A stretch of 64,000 nt of DNA from Moraxellaceae bacterium AER2_44_116 (GCA_006546595.1 VIAD01000004.1:246181-310180), one strand, 5' to 3'. Positions 34,643-43,735 are shown, counted from the stretch's first letter. The notes: generated by a model not told the origin, from the sequence alone. Translations and numbers: made by a program.

Positions 34643-35899
34643 ATGTTGAAACATCCTAAACAACGTGTGTTATTGGTGGGTGGTCGTGTGATTGATGTCG
34701 CCAGTGGCATTGATCGAATCACTGATATTTTAATCGAAAACGGTCGGATGATTGCCCTCGGTGCAGAAGCCAGAGCCGCCGCTTACGATACCAAAGAAAC
34801 CGTCACAGGTTGTCTCGTACTACCTGCATTTGTTGATTTATGCGCCAGTTTACGCGAAGGTGAAAAACAACACGGTAGTATTGCCTCTGAAACCAAAGCC
34901 GCGATTTATGGTGGTTTTGCCCATGTTGTGCTGTTACCGAATCCACGCTTAGTGATTGATAATCCTGCCATTGTCGCGCAAATTCAAGAAAAAGCAGCAA
35001 GTGCAGGCTTGGCAAAAGTCTATCCAGTCGGTGCATTGACTAAAGGTTTAGAAGGTAAACAGCCTGCTAATATGCACGCATTGCATAAATCGGGTTGTAT
35101 TGCTGTCAGTAATGTCCGCGAAGGGATGAATAGCGACGAAACTTTGTTGCGATGTTTAGAATATGCCGCTTCTTTGGCGTTAACGGTTTTTTTCTATCCA
35201 GAAGAGCCGAGTCTAGCTAATGGTTGCGCCCACGATGGCTTTACCGCTTCACGTTTAGGTTTGCCGAGTATTCCTGCCGTTGCCGAAACAGTAGCTTTAG
35301 CTAAACAATTATTGCTGGTGGAAGAAACAGGCGTACGCGCCCATTTCGGTCAGTTATCGTGTAAAAGCTCGGTAGAATTGATTCGCATAGCCAAAGCCAA
35401 AGGTCTAGCAGTGACAGCCGATGTTGCTATGCACCAACTGCATTTAACTGATGCCGCGATTGATGGTTTTAATAGTTTAGCGCACGTTCGACCACCATTA
35501 CGCAGTGAAACTGACCGTTTGGCATTATGTGCGGCGGTGCAATCAGGCGTGATAGATGCCATTTGCTCCCATCATCAACCGTTAAATGCCGCTGCTAAAC
35601 TAGCACCGTTTGCCGCGACCGAAGCGGGTATTTCAGCGTTAGAAACCGTTTTGCCACTTGGGTTAAAACTGGTGCGAGATGGCTTATTAACCGAAGATGT
35701 GTTGTGGCGCGCGCTAACGGTTAATCCAGCACGGATTGCGGGTATTCAAGCAGGCGCATTGGCAACAGGGGGTGGTGTTATTGTTGTCAACCCTGAATTG
35801 TCGTGGAGTATTGCTCCTGAGCAACTGATTTCTCATGGCCATAACACGCCATTTTTAGGGATGATGGTGCAAGGAAAGGTCTTAGGGGTGTGGTTATAA
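34643..35899 (+). CDS. pyrC': Dihydroorotase-like protein PyrC', catalytically dead
   Basis: 418 residues, an amidohydrolase-fold protein. An active dihydroorotase needs the metal pair HxH in a DxHxHLRxP motif. Here the aligned text is FVDLCASLREG, with Cys67 and Ser69 in place of both His. The later catalytic Asp region (normally TDHAPH) reads SHHQPLN, so that Asp is lost as well. This matches the non-catalytic PyrC' of Pseudomonas-type enzymes, which scaffolds PyrB. GGAGG precedes the ATG inside the 3' end of pyrB. A true pyrC must lie elsewhere in the genome. Confidence 0.9.
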   Translation: MLKHPKQRVLLVGGRVIDVASGIDRITDILIENGRMIALGAEARAAAYDTKETVTGCLVLPAFVDLCASLREGEKQHGSIASETKAAIYGGFAHVVLLPNPRLVIDNPAIVAQIQEKAASAGLAKVYPVGALTKGLEGKQPANMHALHKSGCIAVSNVREGMNSDETLLRCLEYAASLALTVFFYPEEPSLANGCAHDGFTASRLGLPSIPAVAETVALAKQLLLVEETGVRAHFGQLSCKSSVELIRIAKAKGLAVTADVAMHQLHLTDAAIDGFNSLAHVRPPLRSETDRLALCAAVQSGVIDAICSHHQPLNAAAKLAPFAATEAGISALETVLPLGLKLVRDGLLTEDVLWRALTVNPARIAGIQAGALATGGGVIVVNPELSWSIAPEQLISHGHNTPFLGMMVQGKVLGVWL

Positions 35900-36068
35900 A
35901 TCCAGCAAAAGCAAAATTGTAACCAGTTATCTCAGAAAGACAGAAATCATTGCAAAATTTCCGAGTTAAACTATCGTACAGAGTGGGTATGTAGAGTATA
36001 CTCAAAAAATCACTACCCCTTAGTTTGGTTTGTGGTATTAGATAATCGTTCTTTCGAGGAGTCCCTTC

Positions 36069-36485
36069 ATGGGCAACAAGTTATACGTCGGCAATTTAAG
36101 TTATGGCGTAAGTAATGTAGATTTAGAGCAGATGTTTTCTGCTCATGGTGCTGTTCGTTCTGCTATGGTCGTTATGGACCGCGAAACAGGCCGTTCTAAA
36201 GGTTTTGGTTTTGTAGAAATGGGTAGTGATCAAGAAGCGCAAACTGCTATCAATGCGTTGAATGGCAAAGAAATTTCTGGCCGTACATTAACCGTTAACG
36301 AAGCACGTCCTAAAGAAGAAGGCGGTCCTCGTGGTGGTCGTGGCGGTTTCGGCGGCGCACCAGGCGGCGGCCGTGATGGCGGCGGCGGTCGTCGTGATGG
36401 CGGCGGCTTCGGCGGCGGTGGTCGTGGTGATGGCGGTGGTCGTCGTGACGGCGGCGGCGGTGGCTTCGGCGGCGGTCGTTACTAA
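36069..36485 (+). CDS. Glycine-rich RRM RNA-binding protein
   Basis: 138 residues: one RRM (about 3-80) with RNP2 LYVGNL and RNP1 KGFGFVEM, then a Gly/Arg/Asp-rich RGG-like tail of about 55 residues with repeated RRDGGG and GFGGG units. Similar small RRM proteins are common in cyanobacteria and many proteobacteria and are often cold-induced RNA chaperones. GAGGAG lies before the ATG, and about 170 bases of untranslated leader separate it from pyrC'. The tail codons are GC-rich (GGC) compared with the AT-leaning neighbours. That is a composition effect of glycine rather than evidence of transfer. Confidence 0.92.
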   Translation: MGNKLYVGNLSYGVSNVDLEQMFSAHGAVRSAMVVMDRETGRSKGFGFVEMGSDQEAQTAINALNGKEISGRTLTVNEARPKEEGGPRGGRGGFGGAPGGGRDGGGGRRDGGGFGGGGRGDGGGRRDGGGGGFGGGRY

Positions 36486-36511
36486 TCAGTTAGCCTTTGG
36501 CTAAATGATAA

Positions 36512-36546
36512 AAAGGCTCTAGGCAATTCCTAGAGCCTTTTTTATT
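36512..36546 (+). terminator. Strong terminator after RRM gene
   Basis: A 12-bp perfect stem, 36512-36523 with 36529-36540, closes a 5-nt loop and is followed by a run of T. This is the best intrinsic terminator in the window and fits a highly expressed gene. Confidence 0.92.
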
Positions 36547-36690
36547 GGTTATTTATTAGAAAAATAATGCTTTTTGATGGTGCTATCGTACCATTCGACC
36601 AAAAACAGTGCGACTCGCCCACTTTTGGCGCGACATTCGGCTTTAATCGGTGTATAAATCGCCGTTTATATGTTTCTGTTTTTTAAACTC
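36547..36690. other. Non-coding stretch before repeat copy E
   Basis: Part of the 366-base gap between the RRM gene and glnK. I see no coding region and no sigma-54 promoter (no TGGCAC-N5-TTGCA). Small imperfect dyads such as ATGGT/ACCAT near 36577 are the only structure. Confidence 0.4.
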
Positions 36691-36831
36691 GGGACTTACG
36701 CCATCGCCCCACGATTAGCTCGTTTTGTAAATTCGCCCTAACCCTTCTTTAAGAGAAGAGGAAGTTTTCCCTGTTTAGAAAGGGGGTGAGAGGGGGTAAT
36801 GAGTCAATCAAGCGATAACCGTGTAAGCCCT
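36691..36831. repeat. Repeat family 1, copy E with an inserted segment
   Basis: It begins GGGACTTACGC and ends GTGTAAGCCCT. Its outer parts match copy B (CACGATTAGC-TCGTTTTGTAAATTCG on the left and AAGCGATAACCGTGTAAG on the right). In the middle a block of about 70 bases, rich in CCCTAACCC and GGGGGTGAGAGGGGG, replaces the usual hairpin. That block looks like a second repeat inserted into the first. Confidence 0.65.
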
Positions 36832-36851
36832 AAACTGAGGTGAATATCACC

Positions 36852-37190
36852 ATGAAAATGGTCAGTGCAGTTATTAAACCGTTTAAATTAGATGATGTGC
36901 GTGAAGCACTCTCTGATATTGGCGTTACAGGTCTTACGGTGACAGAAGTTAAAGGTTTTGGTCGTCAAAAAGGTCACACCGAATTGTACCGTGGTGCTGA
37001 ATATGTGGTCGATTTTGTGCCCAAAGTACGTTTGGATTTAGCGGTTAAAGACTCAGACCTTGAGCAAGTCATTGAAGTGATTTGTAAAGTAGCAGGGACT
37101 GGAAAGATTGGTGACGGTAAAATTTTTGTCACTGAATTACTGCAAGTGGTTCGTATTCGTACGGGTGAAACGGACGAATCCGCTATTTAA
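36852..37190 (+). CDS. glnK: Nitrogen regulatory protein P-II (GlnK/GlnB)
   Basis: 112 residues, canonical. A trimeric sensor of glutamine, 2-oxoglutarate and ATP/ADP. The T-loop Tyr51 (RGAEYVVDFVPK), the target of uridylylation, is present, as are KPFKLDDVREAL and GTGKIGDGKIFV. The adjacent amtB 18 bases downstream identifies it as GlnK rather than GlnB. ATG 36852 is chosen since P-II proteins start MK-V; a GTG 12 bases earlier overlaps the GAGG. No NtrC/sigma-54 promoter was recognised upstream. Confidence 0.95.
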   Translation: MKMVSAVIKPFKLDDVREALSDIGVTGLTVTEVKGFGRQKGHTELYRGAEYVVDFVPKVRLDLAVKDSDLEQVIEVICKVAGTGKIGDGKIFVTELLQVVRIRTGETDESAI

Positions 37191-37208
37191 ATTAAAGAGA
37201 GCGAGACA

Positions 37209-38513
37209 ATGTTCCCTAAAATTGCAGGGCTTGGCCTTTTATTGCTTGCGTCGAGTGTTTTTGCCGCTGATATGCCTGTTAATAACGGGAATACCGCGTG
37301 GATTTTAACGGCAACGGCTTTAGTATTATTTATGACCTTACCCGGTTTAGCATTGTTTTATGGCGGTTTAGTTCGCACTAAAAACGTGTTATCCATTTTG
37401 ATGCAGTGTTTTGCCATTGCCGCAGTCGTGAGTTTAATGTGGATGGTGGGTTTATATTCACTGACATTTACCGATGGCGGCAGTGCTAATGATTGGTTAG
37501 GCGGCTTGTCTCGTGTGTTTATGGCAGGTTTGGGTAAAGACAATATGACGGGCGATATTCCCGAAGTTGTCTTTGTGGCCTTCCAAATGACTTTTGCTAT
37601 TATTACGCCTGCGTTAATCATTGGTGCTTTTGCTGAGCGGATGAAGTTTTCAGCCGTGTTAATATTCAGTGCGTTGTGGACGTTAACTGTTTATGTCCCA
37701 GTTGCTCATTGGGTATGGGGTGGTGGTTACTTTTTTCAGCATGGCTTAATTGATTTTGCGGGTGGCACAGTTGTACATATTACCGCAGGTGTGGCGGCAT
37801 TAGTGTCAGCCTTGGTACTCGGTCAACGTAAAGGTTTTGGTAAAGTGGCAATGCCGCCGCACAATTTGACCATGACGGTCATGGGGGCGGGTATGCTGTG
37901 GGTGGGTTGGTATGGTTTTAATGCTGGTTCTGCTTTAGCGGCCAATGGCTCAGCAGGTATGGCGTTGTTTGTGACTCATATTGCTGCGTCCGCAGGGGCA
38001 TTAACATGGATGACTTGTGAGTGGGTGAAGTTTGGTAAACCGTCTGGCTTGGGTATTGTCACAGGTATGGTGGCAGGTTTAGGCACAATTACTGGCGCGG
38101 CAGGTGTTGTTGGTCCTGCGGGGGCATTAGTGATTGGTATCATCGCAGGTGTTGTTTGTTTCTTTATGACACAACTCATTAAGAAAACCCTCAAAATTGA
38201 TGACACCTTAGATGTGTTTCCTGTGCATGGTGTTGGCGGGATTTTAGGGACATTCTTGGCGGGTATTTTTTGTAGTCCTAACTTAGGTGTGTTTTCTGGT
38301 TTTGGCTATGCCGCAGGCCATGAGAGCATGGGCAGTCAGTTAGCGATTCAAGTTATGGGCATTGTTGTGATTGGCGTTTATACCGCCATCTTAACGTGGA
38401 TACTGTTAAAGCTAACAGCCTTGCTAACGAAGGGCTTGCGTGTCAGCGGTGATGAAGAGCGTGAAGGCTTAGACTTAGTGTCTCATGACGAACGTGGTTA
38501 CGATTTGAATTAA
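37209..38513 (+). CDS. amtB: Ammonium transporter AmtB
   Basis: 434 residues with a cleavable signal sequence (cleavage near VFA-ADM) and eleven expected TM helices. The channel features are visible: FYGGLVRTKNVLS, DFAGGTVVHI, and the twin His (VPVAHWVWGGGY and FPVHGVGGILG). It conducts ammonium and is blocked by unmodified GlnK, encoded just upstream. The cytosolic C-terminus (GLDLVSHDERGYDLN) is the conserved GlnK-contact region. Confidence 0.96.
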   Translation: MFPKIAGLGLLLLASSVFAADMPVNNGNTAWILTATALVLFMTLPGLALFYGGLVRTKNVLSILMQCFAIAAVVSLMWMVGLYSLTFTDGGSANDWLGGLSRVFMAGLGKDNMTGDIPEVVFVAFQMTFAIITPALIIGAFAERMKFSAVLIFSALWTLTVYVPVAHWVWGGGYFFQHGLIDFAGGTVVHITAGVAALVSALVLGQRKGFGKVAMPPHNLTMTVMGAGMLWVGWYGFNAGSALAANGSAGMALFVTHIAASAGALTWMTCEWVKFGKPSGLGIVTGMVAGLGTITGAAGVVGPAGALVIGIIAGVVCFFMTQLIKKTLKIDDTLDVFPVHGVGGILGTFLAGIFCSPNLGVFSGFGYAAGHESMGSQLAIQVMGIVVIGVYTAILTWILLKLTALLTKGLRVSGDEEREGLDLVSHDERGYDLN

Positions 38514-38551
38514 GGACATCAACAAAAGTTTGTTGGTATTTCCCGTTCGCA

Positions 38552-38580
38552 CTGAGCTTGTCGTGCTTCGACAGGCTCAG
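38552..38580. repeat. Dispersed palindrome CTGAGC..GTCG-loop-CGAC..GCTCAG
   Basis: CTGAGCTTGTCG (38552-38563) faces CGACAGGCTCAG (38569-38580), 11 of 12 pairs, around TGCTT. This palindrome type is widespread in intergenic DNA of many bacteria. It lies after amtB, where the folded RNA may protect the 3' end. Confidence 0.6.
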
Positions 38581-38668
38581 CATCAGAGGGGGATTTGTGG
38601 TTTGATTCTTTGTAAGGCTCAGAATCACCATATACAGCAAATACAAAGGAACTGTAGTAACTTAAATT

Positions 38669-38691
38669 AAGGGCGATGTTTAATCGCCCTT
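38669..38691. terminator. Bidirectional terminator between amtB and the convergent kinase gene
   Basis: AAGGGCGAT (38669-38677) pairs with ATCGCCCTT (38683-38691) around GTTTA, followed by ATTTGTTTT on the plus strand. On the minus strand, TTTAAG follows after AATT. The stem overlaps the stop codon of the kinase gene. Confidence 0.7.
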
Positions 38692-41260
38692 ATTTGTTTT
38701 CATTGCTGTTGTCATGCGGTTGATGCGGTAGCCATTTTGCCAGTACTTCTGTCAATAACGCCAAGTGAATCGGCTTGGCTAAATGGGCATCCATACCTGC
38801 CGTTACACACCGTTCTTCATCTCCCTGCATGGCATTTGCGGTTAACGCAATAATTGGAATCCGTTTTTGTCCTAATAACAATTCTTGTTCGCGCCAGCGT
38901 TTGGTGGCTTCAAAACCGTCCATAATCGGCATTTGGCAATCCATTAACACTAAATCCCAATCACTTGATGTACTCAGTTGCGCTAATGCTTCGCGGCCAT
39001 TGACGGCAATCTTGTAATTTAAGCCAAGTTTTTTCAGCATGTGCATCACGACTTGCTGATTGACTGGATTATCTTCCACAATGAGTACCGTGGCATTTTT
39101 TTGAATGGCAAAACTGGCCGAAACCGCATTTTTAGTGGCATCAGTCTCCGCATTAAATAACGTCAAAGGTAAACGAAACCAAAAGCGTGAGCCTTGATTA
39201 GGCGTGCTTTCGCAATGAATCTCCCCACCCATCAGTTCAATTAAGTGTCGGCAAATCGTTAACCCTAGGCCTGTACCGCCATAACGTCGGGTTGTTGAGC
39301 TGTCGGCTTGAGTAAAAGGATTAAATATTTTTTGCAGTTGTTCGGGACTTAGGCCAATACCTGTATCAATGATATTAAACGTTAAGGTGGCTGTATGATG
39401 ATGGATGTTATTCACTGTCACAGATAGCGTGACATCACCTGCTTCGGTAAATTTAATGGCGTTATTCAGTAAGTTTAATAACACTTGTTTGAGTCTGTCA
39501 GCATCGCCCATTAACGTGTGAGGTAGATTGTCAGGTAGTTCGGTGAGCAATTGAATATGTTTTTGCTCCGCCAATGGTGACAGCAAATTCATGACTTCTT
39601 TAATAATCGCTTCGGTGCGAAATGGATAATGCTCAATCGGGAGCTTGCCTGCTTCAATGCGTGATAAATCTAAAATATCATTAATGATTTTTAACAGAAT
39701 ATTGGCCGAGCTTTGAATGGTCTCGGCAAATTCGTGCTGTTCATTCGACAGACGGGTATCCAGCAATAAGCTCGACATACCAATGACTCCATTCATTGGG
39801 GTACGAATTTCATGACTCATCATCGCCAAAAACTCACCTTTAGTACGATTCGCATCTTCGGCTTGATCTTTAGCGTGGCGGAGCTCTTCTTCGTTACGTC
39901 GCCGTTCGGTAATGTCGTCTAAGATACCCGCAATGGCGGTTGCTTCTTGTTCGTCATTCAGTGCGACAACTAAGCGTAACATGACCCATTTTCGCGGTGA
40001 CGAGCTGAGTCGAAACTCACCCGACATGGCTTTACGTTCATTACAGACACGATGCCATAACAAACGAAACTTGGGTTTGTCATCTAAATGAATCGCGTTG
40101 ATTAATGGACAAGGTAAGACTAATTGTCGTGTCAGCTGCAAAAAAACGGGGTTTGCCCACGTGACTTCACCATTAAAATTAGCCGCAAAGACTCCAGTAG
40201 GAATGACATCACTAAACGCATTGCGCCATGTTAATGACGAGTTAAGTTCAGAGCGAATACGACGCGTGCTATACATCCATATTGCATCAAGCACCGTCCC
40301 GATGAGCCAAATCAGCATCAACCAAATATACAATTGCTGATTCAAGGCGTTTATTTCATGTTCAATCCATGTTTTTCGACTTAGTACATGAACTTTCCAG
40401 CCCATAACCGTCGATTTTTCAAAACTCAACCACTGTGAGGCGGTGACGGGTTGCACCATGCTGACAGGAATATCTAAGATGCTCTTAGCAGTGAGATGTT
40501 TTTTTTGTGCTTCGGCCAATAATTTGGCTGCATTGGGGTGGGCGATAAGTTTGCCCTGTTGATTGCTAATAAAGACAATTTCTTGATTGGGTGTACCCAC
40601 TTTGGTGACTAATGCTTCTAGTTGCGGTAAAACCAAATCGACATTGACGATGCCGATAGGATGTTTAGCTCCAATAGGAAATGCACGTCCACAACTGACA
40701 TACACTAAACCCGCATCCCAAAAAGGCTCGGTACAACGTTGTTCGCCTTTGCCTGCCATAATGAATTTGAACCATGACTGCTTGGGAAAGTTGTAACTTT
40801 CGGTCATCCATTCATCCGTTAAGATGACCTTTTTTTGCGAGTCAAAATGGACATAAGGCCCATAGAGGGGGCGTGTTGTTGGTGAATGGCCTCTTTCAAA
40901 CCATACGCCCATGCCGTAAATATCATTGGGTGACGAGGCTTGTAATAAGCTTTTTAAGGTGTTTTCAATTGTCTGTGGGTCGTGCTGTTGTGACGCTAAA
41001 ATAGTGAGGTTGAGAATTTGCTGATGAATGGTATCAAAGGTGTCGTTCAGCTTTTCGATCACTAGGTGGCTTTGTTGTTGTTGATGTTGACCAATCAGTT
41101 GGGTTTGACGTTCAATTTGCGGACGATACGCTAAAATCAGGGTAATACTGGCGACAATACAAATCGCAATGACGACCAAACCTGTGGTGGAGCGAAGTAA
41201 GCGGTTGCGTATCATAGTAGGCATCATGAGAGGAGATATTTGATTGAAAATAATCCCCAT
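38690..41260 (-). CDS. Hybrid sensor histidine kinase (dCACHE-PAS-HK-REC)
   Basis: 856 residues. Two TMs (about 18-45 and 325-345) flank a large periplasmic sensor of dCACHE type (YGPYVHFDSQKK, EPFWDAGLVYVSCGRAFP, GIVNVDLVL). Then come a PAS domain ending DDITERRRNEE, the HisKA box MMSHEIRTPMNG, and the ATPase boxes (NLLNNAIKFT, DTGIGL, GTGLGL). A C-terminal receiver follows with phosphoacceptor Asp in VLMDCQMPIMDG. No HPt domain or output regulator lies nearby, so the partner is unknown. The start is uncertain among clustered Met codons. Confidence 0.92.
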   Translation of the reverse strand: MGIIFNQISPLMMPTMIRNRLLRSTTGLVVIAICIVASITLILAYRPQIERQTQLIGQHQQQQSHLVIEKLNDTFDTIHQQILNLTILASQQHDPQTIENTLKSLLQASSPNDIYGMGVWFERGHSPTTRPLYGPYVHFDSQKKVILTDEWMTESYNFPKQSWFKFIMAGKGEQRCTEPFWDAGLVYVSCGRAFPIGAKHPIGIVNVDLVLPQLEALVTKVGTPNQEIVFISNQQGKLIAHPNAAKLLAEAQKKHLTAKSILDIPVSMVQPVTASQWLSFEKSTVMGWKVHVLSRKTWIEHEINALNQQLYIWLMLIWLIGTVLDAIWMYSTRRIRSELNSSLTWRNAFSDVIPTGVFAANFNGEVTWANPVFLQLTRQLVLPCPLINAIHLDDKPKFRLLWHRVCNERKAMSGEFRLSSSPRKWVMLRLVVALNDEQEATAIAGILDDITERRRNEEELRHAKDQAEDANRTKGEFLAMMSHEIRTPMNGVIGMSSLLLDTRLSNEQHEFAETIQSSANILLKIINDILDLSRIEAGKLPIEHYPFRTEAIIKEVMNLLSPLAEQKHIQLLTELPDNLPHTLMGDADRLKQVLLNLLNNAIKFTEAGDVTLSVTVNNIHHHTATLTFNIIDTGIGLSPEQLQKIFNPFTQADSSTTRRYGGTGLGLTICRHLIELMGGEIHCESTPNQGSRFWFRLPLTLFNAETDATKNAVSASFAIQKNATVLIVEDNPVNQQVVMHMLKKLGLNYKIAVNGREALAQLSTSSDWDLVLMDCQMPIMDGFEATKRWREQELLLGQKRIPIIALTANAMQGDEERCVTAGMDAHLAKPIHLALLTEVLAKWLPHQPHDNSNENK

Positions 41261-41358
41261 GTAGTGTTATCTAAAATTAGCACACATTATTTAGATAAAT
41301 ATATCAATATGGTCAGAAAAGCGTGTTTTATTTAGCGTTAGCGGTAACATCTGGATGG

Positions 41359-41393
41359 AACAGACGTAGGGCTTGATGATCTACGTCTGTTTT
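41359..41393 (-). terminator. Hairpin after the alpha/beta hydrolase gene
   Basis: AACAGACGTA (41359-41368) pairs with TACGTCTGTT (41382-41391) around a 13-nt loop. It lies just downstream of the minus-strand hydrolase gene. The T-run is better on the plus strand, so direction is uncertain. Confidence 0.5.
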
Positions 41394-41412
41394 AGTGAGT
41401 GAGCAGATTGTC

Positions 41413-42651
41413 TTAGTCGATCAAACCTAACTCGGCAAGCAATTTGAAAATAGCAATAATCGCGGCTTTGCGCGGAAATGGATGGTCTAAGTTGGGTGAA
41501 GTCATCCGCATAGCTCGCGGAAAGGGCGGATAGGAAATATCCCAATGATGACCGTGCAACATCGCGGCATGTGCCGCCATTGGAATTTTTAGTTTTGCTT
41601 GTTCTTGCGTGACTTGCATATCATTATTGCCATCGTAGCGCGTCAAATTCAAACAGTCAGCCATTTGGAAGGTAGGTACTTCGAGCGCAGTCGTTGCGGC
41701 GGTGATATTGATAATGGGAATATTCAAATCATCCAATAATCCGTGATATTGCGTGTAAAAATCAGCCCGTGCTTTCGTTGTTAGACTGTGCACACCTGCT
41801 TTGATGTCGTATTCATTTAAGCGACGCAATGAGCCTTTACGGGTCACACCGGGTGCGAGCAGTTTGAGAAAGTCATGCAGGCGACCTGTTAATAAATCGG
41901 TATCCAAATTTTTGATTAATTCATAAAAGTTGTCGGCCATGTACGAGCCGCCAATTGCGCCTGCCCATGTCACCACACATTTGACTTTGTTGTCGAGTTT
42001 GTCGTGGTGATGTACCAATGTAGATAAAATATCGGGTGCGCCTTTGCTGTAACCCATTAAAAAAACATCATTGGGTGCAACGGGTGTACGAAATTGGTCA
42101 CTTGCGCCACCAGGGTTAGACTGAAAGCCTTTACCTTCTAAAATCGCGGCCAATAAGTCGGCTTCGTTAGCTTCACAGCCACGCATCGGGTGAGCATCGG
42201 CTTGAAAAATATTCCAACCAAACTCTTTTTCCAGTTGCGGAAATTCTTCGGCAAAGGCATGTGCAGGTAAAATGCCATTGATAAAACCGGGGCAGAAAAT
42301 GAGGCTAGTATCCAGTTGTGTGGTGCATTGCGCCGTAGGCATAGCGATTGCCCATTCAGTGAGTTGTTCGCCTTTTAAAAAGCGTTCGGCAATTTTTTGT
42401 TCAGCTGAGCGTTTGTCTTTACCTAAACCTAATTTTTTGGTTGCCACTTTGACGGCATGTTTGTCTTGTACCGCTTCTTGGATAAACAGATTTCGCCACC
42501 GCTTCCCCACCCATTCTTTGACATAAGGGTCAGCGAATGTGCGCTTATTATGTGTCATGTGTGCTTTTAAGACGCTAATGAGTTCAACATAATGGCCTTG
42601 TTGTTCTAGGTCTTTTAATTCTTTGGCTAAAGGGCTAGGTGCGTAAGGCAT
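41413..42651 (-). CDS. Alpha/beta hydrolase-fold protein, unknown substrate
   Basis: 412 residues, cytoplasmic (no signal peptide). The N-terminal 100 residues are helical and charged. The fold becomes recognisable at SLIFCPGFINGILPAHAFAEEF and the nucleophile elbow FLMGYSKGAPD (Ser in GYSKG). AGAIGGSYMAD follows, and a His-rich end AAHAAMLHGHHWDISY may supply the catalytic His. A distinctive HPMRGCEANEADLL segment precedes the nucleophile. I cannot assign a family beyond the fold. GAGAGACGACA lies before the ATG. It is followed on the same strand by a hairpin. Confidence 0.75.
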   Translation of the reverse strand: MPYAPSPLAKELKDLEQQGHYVELISVLKAHMTHNKRTFADPYVKEWVGKRWRNLFIQEAVQDKHAVKVATKKLGLGKDKRSAEQKIAERFLKGEQLTEWAIAMPTAQCTTQLDTSLIFCPGFINGILPAHAFAEEFPQLEKEFGWNIFQADAHPMRGCEANEADLLAAILEGKGFQSNPGGASDQFRTPVAPNDVFLMGYSKGAPDILSTLVHHHDKLDNKVKCVVTWAGAIGGSYMADNFYELIKNLDTDLLTGRLHDFLKLLAPGVTRKGSLRRLNEYDIKAGVHSLTTKARADFYTQYHGLLDDLNIPIINITAATTALEVPTFQMADCLNLTRYDGNNDMQVTQEQAKLKIPMAAHAAMLHGHHWDISYPPFPRAMRMTSPNLDHPFPRKAAIIAIFKLLAELGLID

Positions 42652-42823
42652 TGTCGTCTCTCACAATATTGGGAAATTTGAGTATAGGACTAGCTTACAG
42701 AAAAGCAAAAAATGCGTCTGTTGAAATGGCGACAGCCGATTGTTTTATGAGGACAAGTTAGTGTTGTTTTAAATAGACAGATGATAAAGATATTGTGCTA
42801 TGGAGGATGCACTCACTCAACCA

Positions 42824-43627
42824 TCATCCGTATGAGTGCAAAATAGTACGTGTTGTTTCATCGGCGGCAAACATATGCTCCAGTCTTAGAGAGGCTAAGG
42901 TAATATCTTGTGGTGTGCCAAAGGTGGTAAACATGCTGAAAAATGCCAGTTCGCCATACGGTGTGGCAAAACGTGTCGTCATCACAGGTGCGGAGTTAGC
43001 AGACCAATTGCCGCGAGTGGTGTGTTGACCAATACGTTGGCGTAATAATAATGCAAAAGCTTCGACCTTTGGTATCAGCATCGGTTGTACGGCGGCATTA
43101 TCGCGCAGGTGCGCCAATATCGTTGAACCTACTTCGTGCAGATTTATCATGTGCTTGGTAAGGCCTTCTGGATGAATGAGCATATCCAGCATATTGATGG
43201 TGCTATTGGCAGGCAAATGAGTTGCCCACGGCATGAGCGTACTCGTAAGCCATTGGCCACCGCGGTTGAAATGCAGTAAATTCCATTGTGCATCAATAAC
43301 GAACGCAGGCATTGGGTCATGTGCATGCAATAGTCGTAATAGTGCGTCGTTTGCGATGGCGAGTGCAGGGTCATTGAGTGGTGCAGCGGAGTATGCAGGA
43401 GCATAGCCCGCTTGTAACATGGCAGCATTACAGACGATGAGTGGTGAGTCTAATTCTTGCAGCCATGCAATTAATAACTCTCGGCTCGGTTTAGCACGAC
43501 CACTTTCCACAAAGCTGATATGCCTTTGCGATACATTTAATCGGAGCGATAGTTCAAGCTGACTAAAGCGGCGTGCTTTACGTGCTTGTTGCAAGGTGAT
43601 GGCAAGGGAGTTATTAAGTATATTCAT
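42824..43627 (-). CDS. XRE-family regulator with MmyB-like ligand-binding domain
   Basis: 267 residues. An N-terminal HTH (about 10-66: LQQARKARRFSQLELSLRLNVSQRHISFVESGRAKPSREL) is followed by a domain typical of MmyB-type transcription regulators (NDALLRLLHAHDPMPAFVIDAQWNLLHFNRGG, TPYGELAFFSMFTTFGTPQDITLASLRLEHMFAADE). That domain can bind a small hydrophobic ligand. It is divergent from a small membrane-protein gene, and a perfect 7-bp dyad lies between them, so it probably controls that gene. The ligand is unknown. Confidence 0.88.
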   Translation of the reverse strand: MNILNNSLAITLQQARKARRFSQLELSLRLNVSQRHISFVESGRAKPSRELLIAWLQELDSPLIVCNAAMLQAGYAPAYSAAPLNDPALAIANDALLRLLHAHDPMPAFVIDAQWNLLHFNRGGQWLTSTLMPWATHLPANSTINMLDMLIHPEGLTKHMINLHEVGSTILAHLRDNAAVQPMLIPKVEAFALLLRQRIGQHTTRGNWSANSAPVMTTRFATPYGELAFFSMFTTFGTPQDITLASLRLEHMFAADETTRTILHSYG

Positions 43628-43690
43628 GGTTAGATTTTAGTCATCGTGTTGCTGTAACTCAATAACCTCTGAGGTAATTGCGCCCATGAT

Positions 43691-43717
43691 GTTCTTGTTC
43701 AATACTGGGGCAAGAAC
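43691..43717. promoter_or_regulatory. Candidate operator of the divergent XRE regulator
   Basis: GTTCTTG (43691-43697) and CAAGAAC (43711-43717) form a perfect dyad with a 13-base spacer. It lies in the 108-bp divergent region, 18 bases before the ATG of the membrane-protein gene. The assignment to the neighbouring regulator is inference. Confidence 0.5.
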
Positions 43718-43735
43718 CATTTGGAGTAAAGATAT

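Noticed and set aside
36310..36480. GC-rich repeat tract as possible CRISPR or insertion
   Set aside because: It is the in-frame glycine-rich tail of the RRM protein.
36541..36851. Sigma-54/NtrC promoter for glnK-amtB
   Set aside because: Expected from the family, but no GG-N10-GC element of the right form could be found.
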